From Neisseriaceae bacterium CLB008 (GTDB taxonomy: Bacteria; Pseudomonadota; Gammaproteobacteria; Burkholderiales; Neisseriaceae), in contig CP166133.1 in NCBI GenBank assembly GCA_041228285.1, positions 1,955,380-2,019,379 of the forward strand: a DNA stretch of 64,000 bases, read 5' to 3'. A program made the position numbers and the translations under genes. Position 1 is the first letter of the stretch; every line of letters starts with the position of its first letter. Shown in pieces: positions 25,974 to 34,434 of the stretch. The notes under the pieces are model-generated. The model was not told the DNA's origin and ran no database searches. It saw only the letters and a program-made list of their open reading frames with translations.

Positions 25974-26536
25974 TATCGATATTCCAAGGTAAAATTAGTG
26001 ATGGCCTGAAAAGCACCCGTTTTAATGTTTTTCGCCTGCACCGCAGAAGGATGTCCTTCTACTCGGGCATGAAACTTAAGGACGTTGCTGCCTGAATTCA
26101 GAGTTTGCGCTTCAGTCCACTCCCCTAAAGGCAAGAGCTCATCCGAGTTTTCCTTGCCAAATAGGGCAATGGCGATGTCGTCAGCCCCAGTCACCTTCAA
26201 TCGACCAGGCAGCTCGCCATCTTCCAGCCCCATGAACATCACCGATACATCATTTAAAATGCTGGTGTCGCAATTCAATAGCCGAATTTCAAACGGCTGC
26301 TTCAGCCCCTTGCCGATGCTGTACAGCATTTTGACGTCGACTTCGCGTAGCTGAATGATCTGCTTCTCTGAACCCACATCCAATTCACAGGTTTTTTTAA
26401 TGACGGTGCCCTTAAAATTCACCTTAGACCCAATCAGCTCCAGTGGATTATTACTGGGAATTTCTTCTGCCTGAGCGCTGCCCAGCAACAGCAGCCCGCT
26501 TAGACCCAGCACCACTGCTAATGGCTTGTTCATCAT
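25973..26536 (-). CDS. Minor fimbrial subunit
   Basis: 187 residues. It has a signal peptide ending around LLLGSAQA, then a pilin domain of the type I family: NFKGTVIKKTCELDVG (Cys of the first strand), IRLLNCDTS (second Cys) and the C-terminal AITNFTLEYR beta-zipper. Probably an adaptor between rod and tip. It overlaps the adhesin gene and follows the upstream subunit by 9 bases. Confidence 0.85.
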   Translation of the reverse strand: MMNKPLAVVLGLSGLLLLGSAQAEEIPSNNPLELIGSKVNFKGTVIKKTCELDVGSEKQIIQLREVDVKMLYSIGKGLKQPFEIRLLNCDTSILNDVSVMFMGLEDGELPGRLKVTGADDIAIALFGKENSDELLPLGEWTEAQTLNSGSNVLKFHARVEGHPSAVQAKNIKTGAFQAITNFTLEYR

Positions 26537-26545
26537 CGCTGCTCC

Positions 26546-27184
26546 TTATAGATAACTCACACGGATGTTCACGACGGAACTAAACTCACCCCCTCGAACC
26601 GATTTTTGCGTGGATTCCAAACCGGCGTAGAACAGCAGCACGTTTTCGCCCGGATTAAGCAAATAAGCCTGATTCACTTCATTCAGCTTAATCACCCGCC
26701 CTTGTTGATCGGTAAAACGCACCCCAACGCCACGTGCCTCACCATGTGCCGCCAAAAGCTGAGGGTTGAGCCGATCAGACTCACCCACAAACGTCAGCGT
26801 GGCACCGTATTGGCCATTTAAAAACACATCGGTGCCTACCCCATCGGCGCGCGCCTCAAACTGTTCGCCCTGCATCAACGGCCCTCTTGCATCATAAGCA
26901 CCCAGCAAACAGCCAGAAAACTTTAAACGAATGGGCACAGCGGCACTGCGCGCACCGGCCTGATTAAACGCCTTAGCGCTCACCACGCCTAAATCAACCG
27001 ACTGGGTGATGGTGTCCATCCGCATCTCACACGTGCTGCTCACCAAAGTACCGATAATGCGTACCGTGCCTAACGTGCCTGAAATGTAGTCATCCGGTAA
27101 AGACGCAGCATGGGAGAGGCCACTCAGGCCCAACAAACAAAAAATCAGTGTGCGGTGATTCATAAATCCGTCCTTTATCAGCAT
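26546..27184 (-). CDS. Minor fimbrial subunit
   Basis: 212 residues with signal peptide (LIFCLLGLSGLSHA), GTVRIIGTLVSSTCEMRM and LKFSGCLLG cysteines, and the C-terminal SSVVNIRVSYL strand typical of chaperone-usher pilins. The start may be MLIKDGF or the internal MNHRTLIF; the latter gives a normal signal peptide. It follows the chaperone gene by 9 bases. Confidence 0.83.
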   Translation of the reverse strand: MLIKDGFMNHRTLIFCLLGLSGLSHAASLPDDYISGTLGTVRIIGTLVSSTCEMRMDTITQSVDLGVVSAKAFNQAGARSAAVPIRLKFSGCLLGAYDARGPLMQGEQFEARADGVGTDVFLNGQYGATLTFVGESDRLNPQLLAAHGEARGVGVRFTDQQGRVIKLNEVNQAYLLNPGENVLLFYAGLESTQKSVRGGEFSSVVNIRVSYL

Positions 27185-27193
27185 AGATTAAGC

Positions 27194-27943
27194 CTATTTT
27201 TTCGTTTCATCCGCGCCTGGCTGTGCCACACAGTTTTGCTGTGCATCGCAGGCAAACTTAAGCTCAGGATGGCCCCCATAATCGTTGATGTAGTCCAATA
27301 CAAACGTTGACGGTACTGGGTTCTTCAAAGTAATGGTTTCGGTGGCGAAAGGAGCCAGCATCAAACCGCCAAACCCAGCCATGTCGCGGCCACCCTTGTC
27401 TCTAAAATCATTGGCAAAGCCAGTCATCACAATGTAAAACGGCGTGGGGTTATTCACCGTCAATTGATTTTGAGCGCGTTTAAACGTTAACTGCTCCTGC
27501 CAAATTGTGCCGCGCTTAGGCACAATGGCCTGAGGTCGATAAAACAGCTTCACCCGCGTTTGTAGGGCCAGCTGCAATACATTGCTTTTATCGCTTTTAG
27601 GCGGTACTTCGCGCACATTGAAAAAGAACAGGCTTTCCCTATCCTGTGGCAAGGTATTCACTTCAGGCAGCGTGGTGACGCGAATCACGCTTTTGCTGCC
27701 CGGCTCCATCCTTTGCAGCGGCGGCAGCGCCACTAAGGGCGACGTGATTTTTTGATAATGTTCATCTTCTAGCCAGGTTTGGGCCAAAAAAGGCAGCTCT
27801 TTATTGTCGTTGCTTAAATTAATGCTGACCGAACGCATATCGCCCGAATACACCACCCGTGTACGGTCAATAGTGATCGCTGCCTGAGCCGCCGTGCTGA
27901 CCATCAGCCCTAAAATACAGGCCCAACGAAATGATTTGTTCAT
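27194..27943 (-). CDS. Periplasmic pilus chaperone (FimC/PapD type)
   Basis: 249 residues counted from the ATG at 27943, which follows AAAGGAAGC and gives a clean signal peptide (MNKSFRWACILGLMVSTAAQA). The longer open frame to 28027 would run into the usher gene. Chaperone motifs: TRVVYSGDMRSVSINLSN, FLAQTWLEDE, PLQRMEPGSKSVIRV, LFFFNVREVPPKS and VKLFYRPQAI. It caps pilin subunits by donor-strand complementation and delivers them to the usher. Confidence 0.9.
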   Translation of the reverse strand: MNKSFRWACILGLMVSTAAQAAITIDRTRVVYSGDMRSVSINLSNDNKELPFLAQTWLEDEHYQKITSPLVALPPLQRMEPGSKSVIRVTTLPEVNTLPQDRESLFFFNVREVPPKSDKSNVLQLALQTRVKLFYRPQAIVPKRGTIWQEQLTFKRAQNQLTVNNPTPFYIVMTGFANDFRDKGGRDMAGFGGLMLAPFATETITLKNPVPSTFVLDYINDYGGHPELKFACDAQQNCVAQPGADETKK

Positions 27944-27963
27944 GCTGCTTCCTTTTGAATGAA

Positions 27964-30441
27964 TTATTGACAAGTGAGCACCGTTTTCGAGAAGGCCACG
28001 GAGGCCACTGGCACTGTAATCTGGCACTGTTGACGATCGCCCCAGGTCACTTTTAAGCTTTCGTTTTCTTGCACGCCCGACAGATAAACCAATCCACCAT
28101 CGGTGATGACGGCAATGGTTTTACCACTGTCGTTCATGACGGTGGCACCAAAGGGTGGCGGCACATCGCCATCGGCTCGCGTAATCGTGGCCAACATTTT
28201 CAAACCTTTCACCACATCCATTTTCCGATAGCCAATGGCGCCTTCGGTCAACGTGCTTTCCACCATTGCGAGCGGTGCATCTACTTCATCGTCTAAATGA
28301 TCGACGTCAATCCGGGTACGGGTGTCGACATAGCTCACGACGTCGGCCACCACGGCCTTACCGAAACGGTTACTGTAGGCAGCGCCATCGTTAATCGGCA
28401 CGCCAGCCACTTTACCGGTGTCGACCAACACCCGAGTGCCGCCGCCGATGCTGTTCGGGTGCAAAGCGACCCCTTTCAGGGTGGCCGTGATGCCGCCGCG
28501 AATCTCTAGGCCCATGCTCTGATAGCCCTGCTGCTGCCAGTCGGCATTGAAGCCAACGGTGGCCAAACTGGTTTGACGGTTATAATAACCACGTACATTG
28601 GCGTCATTATTGCTGTTCATGCCGGCCGAAACCTGCCAGTTGTTATAGCCCTCACCGCCGCTTAAGTTGGCATTGTGCGACGTTTTACCATCTTGGCTAG
28701 AGAGGCTATAGCCGACGTTGATCCGTTTTTGCGTTTCTAGCGGCATAGACAAATTCAACATAAAGCCCTTGGTGTTTTCACCATACTGCTTATTGCTGTA
28801 AGCATTAAATGACGCCGAAATGTTTTTCACGCGGCCGACAGAAAAAAGCTTGCTGGCCGAAAGGCTCAAACGGTTCCGGGCGCTATCATCCCAATAGGTT
28901 TGGCGGGTATAGCTTAAGTAAGCGGTAATCGCTTTTCTGGGCTCTTCTGGCCAAAACGTCTTACTCCCGGTCACCGTATACAGCTCTTTATCGCGGCGAA
29001 AATACTCATCTTCTTTGTTGTAAGCATTTAAGAACTGCGACACCGTCATGAACTGACGTTCTGAGAATCGATAACCGGCAAACGAAATTTGACCGTGTAG
29101 CTCATCAAAACGCTTGGCATAGTTAAAGCGAAACGAGTGGCCAGTGAGTTTTCGGCCATTGGATAAATGCGCATTGGACTGAGTCACGTCGACAGAAACG
29201 GCGCCTAAAACGCTTAAGTCACGACCCACACCAAAGGCGATGGCATTGTAGTCTTGACTGCCCACAGCCCCACCAAATAGAGACCATGAATTACTGACGC
29301 CCCAAGAAAAATCGCCGGTGGCAATCATCGGGCCTTCGATTTTGTGATCAAAATCAGAAGGCCGCCCTAAAGACACGTTATAGCGCACTTGGCCTGGACG
29401 CGTGAGATAGGGAATGCTGGCCGTGCCGACCTCAAAAGTTTCAATACGGCCATCGTCACCCTCTACCGTCACCTGTAATTTACCGCGCACCGAACTGCTT
29501 AAATCCTGAATCATAAATGGACCAGCCGGCACCGTAGTCTTATAAATCACGCGGCCTTCTTGGCTCACCGTCACGGTAGAGTTAGTGGTCGCCACGCCCT
29601 GCACCTGCGGTGCATAGCCTTGTAAAGACGGTGGCAGCATACGCTCATCGGTTTTCAGGTTGGCACCAATATAGCGAAACCCATCAATCAGATCAGAATC
29701 TAGATATTGTTCGCCCAACGTCAACTTAGCCGCTATTTGCGGTAAAGCACGATAGGCATAAACTTGTGACCAGGTAAAATCACGCTCAGTCTGGCCATTG
29801 CCATGACGCTCATAGCTTTGGTAATCACCACGTAAACGCCAAGCGCCCGCATTCATGCCCACTGTACCGTAGACGCTGATGTCGCGATTGCGATCGCCAT
29901 TATGGGGTTTATTACTTCTGGCCGTGACGTTATAGTCCAGCATCACGCCTGGAATACCCTCGTCCCAAAGTTCAGGAGGCGTCCAGTCTGGGTCGCTGTA
30001 TTTAAGCCATGCCTGCGGGACATTGATGCGCATCGCGGCTTCGCCTAAATGCGTCGTGATGGTGACGCCCTCAATGGCAGACACGTCGGCGCATTGGCCA
30101 TCTTCAGAAATCTTAATCAGTTTTTGAACGTCGTCGGTTAACAGCATTTTGGGAATGATGCTGACGGGCAAACAGGCCACGGTCTTGCGTTCATCGCCCT
30201 CGACGCTGACATAGTTAATCCGCTGCTGCGGTAAGACGCGTTTATTAATGTAGACATCCAGCACATACGTGCCGGGCATCACGTAGCCCACTTCAGAGAA
30301 TCGAGACAAATCCACACTGCTGCGCTCACTGATGTCCAGAATGTCGGTATTAAACTCAACGGCGGCACTGGTATAGCCTGAAGCAAACGCCATAGAAACG
30401 CAGGCCGTTATGGTTTTTAAATGTGTCGATAACTGTGGCAT
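27964..30441 (-). CDS. Outer-membrane fimbrial usher (FimD/PapC type)
   Basis: 825 residues. Signal peptide, N-terminal chaperone-binding domain (VEFNTDILD ... SRFSEVGYVMPGTYVLDVYIN), a 24-strand pore with the plug segment (FMIQDLSSSVRGKLQVTVEGDDG) and two C-terminal domains ending PPFGATVMNDSGKTIAVITDGGLVYLSG and CQITVPVAS. It forms the secretion pore for the pilus. Length is normal and the frame is intact, so the system looks functional. Confidence 0.95.
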   Translation of the reverse strand: MPQLSTHLKTITACVSMAFASGYTSAAVEFNTDILDISERSSVDLSRFSEVGYVMPGTYVLDVYINKRVLPQQRINYVSVEGDERKTVACLPVSIIPKMLLTDDVQKLIKISEDGQCADVSAIEGVTITTHLGEAAMRINVPQAWLKYSDPDWTPPELWDEGIPGVMLDYNVTARSNKPHNGDRNRDISVYGTVGMNAGAWRLRGDYQSYERHGNGQTERDFTWSQVYAYRALPQIAAKLTLGEQYLDSDLIDGFRYIGANLKTDERMLPPSLQGYAPQVQGVATTNSTVTVSQEGRVIYKTTVPAGPFMIQDLSSSVRGKLQVTVEGDDGRIETFEVGTASIPYLTRPGQVRYNVSLGRPSDFDHKIEGPMIATGDFSWGVSNSWSLFGGAVGSQDYNAIAFGVGRDLSVLGAVSVDVTQSNAHLSNGRKLTGHSFRFNYAKRFDELHGQISFAGYRFSERQFMTVSQFLNAYNKEDEYFRRDKELYTVTGSKTFWPEEPRKAITAYLSYTRQTYWDDSARNRLSLSASKLFSVGRVKNISASFNAYSNKQYGENTKGFMLNLSMPLETQKRINVGYSLSSQDGKTSHNANLSGGEGYNNWQVSAGMNSNNDANVRGYYNRQTSLATVGFNADWQQQGYQSMGLEIRGGITATLKGVALHPNSIGGGTRVLVDTGKVAGVPINDGAAYSNRFGKAVVADVVSYVDTRTRIDVDHLDDEVDAPLAMVESTLTEGAIGYRKMDVVKGLKMLATITRADGDVPPPFGATVMNDSGKTIAVITDGGLVYLSGVQENESLKVTWGDRQQCQITVPVASVAFSKTVLTCQ

Positions 30442-30512
30442 ACCAGATGAACCTATCTTCGAATAAGGGGCTAAAATAGCGGTGAATCAAGCGGCAAAAT
30501 TGTATGAATATC

Positions 30513-31046
30513 TTATAAATAAGACACAATAAACTGCAGTAAAGCCTGAAACTCACCCGCTTTGCGGTGTTGATTGCTGACTTTCAACTCGGTGAAAAAT
30601 CGAATGTGGTTATCGCCATTCACCAGTTCGTAATCGTAATGGGCCTCTCCCAACATAATGTGCTGCTGATTTTGGTCGGTTAGCTTAATCGCTAAACCTT
30701 TGGCGCTACCATTGACGCCTAATAGGGTTAAATCTTCAGCATCAGGCTGTCCGTAAAAAGTGATGTTGGCCTTACGGTAGATATAGCCTGGCTTGCTTTG
30801 ACTGGCCAACTGGCAATCAACCAGTTTTACTTCGAATGCTCTGCGTAATTGCTGGGTATTACGGGCAGAAACCACACCGTAGTCGATGGTTTGATCTAGG
30901 CTATTGGTGTCGATATTGCACGGCACTTCAACGATTTCGCCGTTAAAATCAACCTGTCCTCTCCCCTGCTGACTGGCCCAACTTAAGGCTGGCATAGACA
31001 ACAACATCAAGCCCAAGCAAGACAGAAAACGGATGCTCATAACCAT
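30513..31046 (-). CDS. Fimbrial subunit following the major pilin
   Basis: 177 residues with signal peptide (FLSCLGLMLLSMPALSWA), QVDFNGEIVEVPCNIDTN, VKLVDCQLAS and the terminal ALLQFIVSYL. It resembles the major subunit gene next door (QIEFYGDIIDAPCSVNPDS there), so the pair may be an old duplication. It lies below a hairpin-plus-T-run, which should keep its level lower than the major subunit's. Confidence 0.87.
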   Translation of the reverse strand: MVMSIRFLSCLGLMLLSMPALSWASQQGRGQVDFNGEIVEVPCNIDTNSLDQTIDYGVVSARNTQQLRRAFEVKLVDCQLASQSKPGYIYRKANITFYGQPDAEDLTLLGVNGSAKGLAIKLTDQNQQHIMLGEAHYDYELVNGDNHIRFFTELKVSNQHRKAGEFQALLQFIVSYL

Positions 31047-31052
31047 GCTCCC

Positions 31053-31085
31053 AAAAAAGCACAGCGTGTAGGGACACGCCGTGCT
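31053..31085 (-). terminator. Intra-operon attenuating terminator after the major pilin gene
   Basis: Interrupted stem AGCAC-GCGTGT/ACACGC-GTGCT (31058-31085); on the minus strand it is followed by six U (the A-run at 31053-31058). It lies 12 bases after the major pilin stop, so most transcripts would end here. Confidence 0.7.
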
Positions 31086-31096
31086 TGATTAACTTA

Positions 31097-31621
31097 TTAT
31101 TTGTACTCTAGTGCGAACGTGGTTACCGCAGTAAAGTCACCAGGCGTTACGTCAACGGCAGCGTCGCTACCTTTCAAGTTGGCACCGAAGATCAAGGTGT
31201 TGTTGCCGTTAACCAATTGAGTTGGTTGAGTGGCTTGGCCCAATTTGATCAAGGTGTTAGAGCCGTCAACCAAACGGATACCGGCGCCTTTAGCGTTGCC
31301 CACCAAAGCCAATAGATCGGCATCATTCACGTCAGAAGTACCACCAAAGGTCACTTCAACAGTTTTCAAGGTTTCAACGCTGCAGTTTTCCAATTTAATT
31401 TCAAAACGTTTGGTGCTTTGAGAAACCTTACCGCCGTTCAACTCTTTATTGCTGATTTGACCCATAGGAATGCGTTGGTCGATAGAGTCTGGGTTGACAG
31501 AGCAAGGTGCATCGATGATGTCACCGTAGAACTCGATTTGACCGCCGCCTTGACCAGCAGCAAAAGCGGTTGAGGCAAAGCCAGCAGCAAGCATAAGTGC
31601 AGCTAATTTACTAACATTCAT
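31097..31621 (-). CDS. Major fimbrial subunit (FimA-like pilin)
   Basis: 174 residues with signal peptide (LMLAAGFASTAFA), QIEFYGDIIDAPCSVNPDSIDQ, FEIKLENCSVETLK, and C-terminal TAVTTFALEYK. It is the first structural gene of the operon and is followed by an attenuator, the usual arrangement for the abundant rod subunit. AAGGAATTGTT precedes the ATG. Confidence 0.9.
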   Translation of the reverse strand: MNVSKLAALMLAAGFASTAFAAGQGGGQIEFYGDIIDAPCSVNPDSIDQRIPMGQISNKELNGGKVSQSTKRFEIKLENCSVETLKTVEVTFGGTSDVNDADLLALVGNAKGAGIRLVDGSNTLIKLGQATQPTQLVNGNNTLIFGANLKGSDAAVDVTPGDFTAVTTFALEYK

Positions 31622-31781
31622 AACAATTCCTTAATATTAAATTTACAAATTTAACCTACCAAAACGGTAGATCATTCAAAGTGACAACACACCCACAATT
31701 AGACAACCTCACAACACAGCCCAAAGGGCTCACGCCGTGAACATCGTCGGAACGCTAACACCGTCGATCTGCCTAAAAACA

Positions 31782-32132
31782 CTACAAATCGCCGTCGTCG
31801 TATAAGGTTTCACCCACCTCAACCAGGGCCGTTTCTATTTCATAAATAGACTTAGCGCCCAGTCTCGGGATGGCTCTTAAGTCCTTCACAGACAGATTAA
31901 TCAGCTGGTGAACATTGCCTACGCCTGCGCTGCTCAAGGCCCGAAAGGTCCGGTTAGACAGGTTTAATGACTTCAGCATCATGCTTTGCTTGTCTATCCT
32001 CGCCTCTTCTTCAGATTGAATGTCGGCACACCGATGCCAACGCCTTTCGACGGCATTCATTGACCAGAGCGAGCCATCTTCGCAAAGTGCAAACAGCATG
32101 GCTTCAACATTTGTAATCTGAACTATTTTCAT
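31782..32132 (-). CDS. Small regulator with an RNA-polymerase alpha-CTD-like domain
   Basis: 116 residues from the ATG at 32132, which follows GGAG by 7 bases; a GTG start at 32144 would use that same GGAG as codons. Residues 1-45 form an unrecognised module with FALCEDGSLW. Residues 53-110 resemble the RpoA C-terminal domain. LSNRTFRALSSAGV lines up with LTVRSANCLKAEAI, and RLGAKSIYEI with NLGKKSLTEI. The equivalents of E. coli Arg265, Gly296, Lys298 and Ser299 (DNA contacts) are present; Asn268 is Arg. It is encoded directly before the fimbrial operon on the same strand, so a role in controlling it is likely. The N-terminal assembly domain of RpoA is absent. Confidence 0.65.
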   Translation of the reverse strand: MKIVQITNVEAMLFALCEDGSLWSMNAVERRWHRCADIQSEEEARIDKQSMMLKSLNLSNRTFRALSSAGVGNVHQLINLSVKDLRAIPRLGAKSIYEIETALVEVGETLYDDGDL

Positions 32133-32190
32133 TTTTTTCTCCACGTTGCGAACCCTAGGTTTCTCATGTCAAATCATTAAACATCTAATG

Positions 32191-32212
32191 AAAACAAACG
32201 GTCGTTTGTTTT
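32191..32212. promoter_or_regulatory. Perfect palindrome, probable operator
   Basis: Arms AAAACAAACG and CGTTTGTTTT around a central GT. The site is 59-80 bases upstream of the alpha-CTD-like ATG at 32132, a suitable position for autoregulation. Confidence 0.55.
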
Positions 32213-32499
32213 TATGGCTCAGGTGACCATTATTACTGTGAAAAAAAACGTAGAAAAATGGATTGGATTTTTAAATATTTAATTTAAATAATGAAAATTA
32301 AAAGAATGGATAGATTTAAAAAATGTTTAGTGTTATCCTGCGAACCAATGAAAACAAACTGTTGTCGTGTTAAATTATGTAAATTTCATCTACTAAAATA
32401 ATTACTATGTTATATTTCACCGCATTAAAAACTCATTCACAGACAGCAGGAACATCATAAAAACCTGCCAGAATATGTATTTAGATTTTTTTCGCGCAC

Positions 32500-32525
32500 T
32501 GCAATAAAACGACCGTTTTATTGCA
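32500..32525. promoter_or_regulatory. Second perfect palindrome with the same core
   Basis: Arms TGCAATAAAACG and CGTTTTATTGCA around a central AC. On the opposite strand its core AAACGGTCGTTT equals that of the palindrome at 32191-32212. Confidence 0.55.
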
Positions 32526-32575
32526 AAAAACAAAAACAAAACATTAAAATTCAATAAGATAAAAACAATCAATCC

Positions 32576-32619
32576 ATAAAAATAAGCGCAATTTTTTAAT
32601 AAAAATGCGCTTATTTTTA
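32576..32619. terminator. Terminator-like hairpin in the gene-free region
   Basis: AATAAGCGCA (32581-32590) pairs with TGCGCTTATT (32606-32615), flanked by A-rich and T-rich runs on both sides. It may end an unseen transcript or be bidirectional. Confidence 0.5.
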
Positions 32620-32851
32620 TGCCTTAAAACTTTATCAATTAATATCAATTACTTAATACAAATTAAACCTCAAAAAAGCCCGGAAATCTAATTGAGTTAA
32701 AATTTATAAAGATACCCTAAAATTTTGGTAAAAAGACTCAATAATCGTTTCCATTATAAATATTTAGTTGAAAATAGCATGGCAATAAACCTTCACTCAT
32801 GAATCATCAAAGATCCGCCACATACCAAACCGATTAAAACCTCAAAATCAT

Positions 32852-32883
32852 AAAAGCCCCCTACAACCGCAAAAGGGGCTTTT
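32852..32883 (-). terminator. Terminator after the autotransporter remnant
   Basis: AAAAGCCCC pairs with GGGGCTTTT with a 14-base loop; A/T runs at both stem ends make it usable in both directions. Confidence 0.75.
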
Positions 32884-32899
32884 AGATTATTTAGCAACG

Positions 32900-33130
32900 C
32901 TAGAAACGATAACGATAGCCCGCATTAAGCTGGCGCTGATCAAAACGCTGGCCATTACTGTGTTCAAAATCAAGGTAAACATGATGGCGCTTATTGATCT
33001 GACTAGTCACACCCACGCCAAACTGCCACCAATTGCCTTTAAATGAATGATGCTGCTGGCTTTGATTCAGAGCATAGTCTGCACCACTTGAAAATTCACG
33101 TACAAATGAAGCGCGAGCATACAAGCTCAT
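32900..33130 (-). pseudogene. C-terminal remnant of an autotransporter beta-barrel
   Basis: 76 codons ending VYLDFEHSNGQRFDQRQLNAGYRYRF, the last strands of a type V autotransporter with the terminal Phe needed for barrel assembly. Such barrels need about 250-300 residues plus a passenger. Here an in-frame TAA lies three codons before the first Met and no matching coding sequence was recognised upstream. A terminator still follows it. Read as a decayed gene whose 5' part has been deleted. Confidence 0.75.
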
Positions 33131-33566
33131 CGCTTTTTAACTTCATCTCCAATGCCCTTTCATGTCTATGCCAAAAGAAGCCGCATAGGCAACGAATATT
33201 CATCCCTTGCCCCCATAATGCTCTATTGCGATGTTGTCATGAAGCAGCGTAAAGGCAATCTCCAAGACCACCCACCACTTTGATTATTTTATTTATATAA
33301 ATATCATCAATTATAAAAAATACCAAAAAACAAAACCAAAATTTCATTTTTTATTATTTTAAAACCGTCACTTAATAAAAAATAAAAAAATAAAAAACCC
33401 CCTAAATAGATAAAAACAATCCATAATAAAGCACCCTTAACCCCCTAAAAATAATCAAAATACATAAAAATAAAATTCGGGCCCATTCCTCTAAAAACGG
33501 TACAACCGCCCACTAACCCCAACATAAACCCCTGCTATAACGGCACCACTCAAAAGCGAAAAAATC
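33131..33566. other. AT-rich gene-free stretch
   Basis: About 435 bases, with 33290-33480 very rich in A/T runs. No coding frame or dyad of note. It probably represents decay of the lost autotransporter gene plus the promoter of the PNPOx-family gene. Confidence 0.4.
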
Positions 33567-34106
33567 ATGATAAACAACCCCTTAATTATTGATTCGCCTT
33601 TAAACCACATTGGTGAAACCGAAATGCGGCGACGCTTCCCCAGCAGCTACGAATGGGATGAGCATAATTTGCCGCAGATGATGCGCCCCACACTAACCGC
33701 GGCACTCGCACGCTTCATCAGTCAACAACCATTCTTCTTTATCGCCACCGCCAATCAGCACGGCCACTGCGACGCCAGCTTTCGCGGCAGCGCCAGCAAC
33801 GATCAAGGCGAGCCACTGCCCGCGCTGATCGTGCTGGATGAACGGTCTTTAATCTTCCCTGACTTCAGCGGCAACGGCCTGTACAACAGCCTCGGCAATA
33901 TGGCCACCAATCCACACATCGGCATGCTGTTTGTCGATTTTGGTCGCCAGCGGCGTGCACGCGTCAACGGCAAAACCACGCTGCTGGCCATTGATGACGA
34001 GATCCTTAGCGTCTGGCCCACGGCGCAGTCCATCATTCATGTCGACATCGAGCAAGCCTACGGCAACTGCCCTGCGCGCATCCCCAAGCTGGTTCCACCA
34101 CTTTAA
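33567..34106 (+). CDS. Pyridoxamine-phosphate-oxidase-like flavin/heme-binding protein
   Basis: 179 residues. The split-barrel signature is FISQQPFFFIATANQHGHCDASFRG, followed by LIFPDFSGNGLYNSLGNMATNPHIGMLFVDF and RARVNGKT, standard in the PNPOx-like FMN-binding superfamily. The last part IHVDIEQAYGNCPARIPKLV is shared by a subgroup of uncharacterised proteins. The partner oxidant and substrate are unknown. Monocistronic by position. Confidence 0.8.
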   Translation: MINNPLIIDSPLNHIGETEMRRRFPSSYEWDEHNLPQMMRPTLTAALARFISQQPFFFIATANQHGHCDASFRGSASNDQGEPLPALIVLDERSLIFPDFSGNGLYNSLGNMATNPHIGMLFVDFGRQRRARVNGKTTLLAIDDEILSVWPTAQSIIHVDIEQAYGNCPARIPKLVPPL

Positions 34107-34434
34107 AGGCTCATCAAAACATGAAATCAAGCTAGCCTAGTAATGGCCTTCAAATTACCGCCCTCAGCACTTTTCAACGGCCTTGGGCGCAGTATTTTTA
34201 CATTCCAAAAAAATGATCGGCCTAGGTTTCTGCCACACTCTGTCATAGCTCACAGGCTTTATTGTGCACCAAGGCCCTAATGCGCCGTAACGTGGCAAAT
34301 GTTCGCGGCGCCTTGTTTTTCGTGCCGCCGATGCTTTAATTTCCGCTATGCTATCCGTCCCAAGCAGATAAGGCGCAAACGCCCAACCAGCCTTGGTCTA
34401 GCCCATAAAAACATCGTCACACAGAGGACAAAGC
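34107..34434. other. Spacer before the racemase gene
   Basis: About 330 bases without a gene. A TATGCT hexamer near 34348-34353 might be a -10 for the racemase, but no good -35 accompanies it. Nothing else recognised. Confidence 0.35.

Larger units (their letters stand above)
32133..32851. other. AT-rich regulatory region upstream of the alpha-CTD-like gene
   Basis: About 720 bases with no gene. It contains two perfect palindromes sharing an ACG-RY-CGT core (32191-32212, 32500-32525), a 13-base direct repeat AATGAAAACAAAC at 32187 and 32347 (160 bases apart) and a terminator-like hairpin at 32576-32619. The size and density of elements suggest a complex fimbrial control region. Confidence 0.55.

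Noticed and set aside
33180-33196. GCCGCATAGGC near the autotransporter remnant, like the CRISPR repeat core
   Set aside because: Only 11 bases match, there is no stem partner and no periodic copy; most likely chance.
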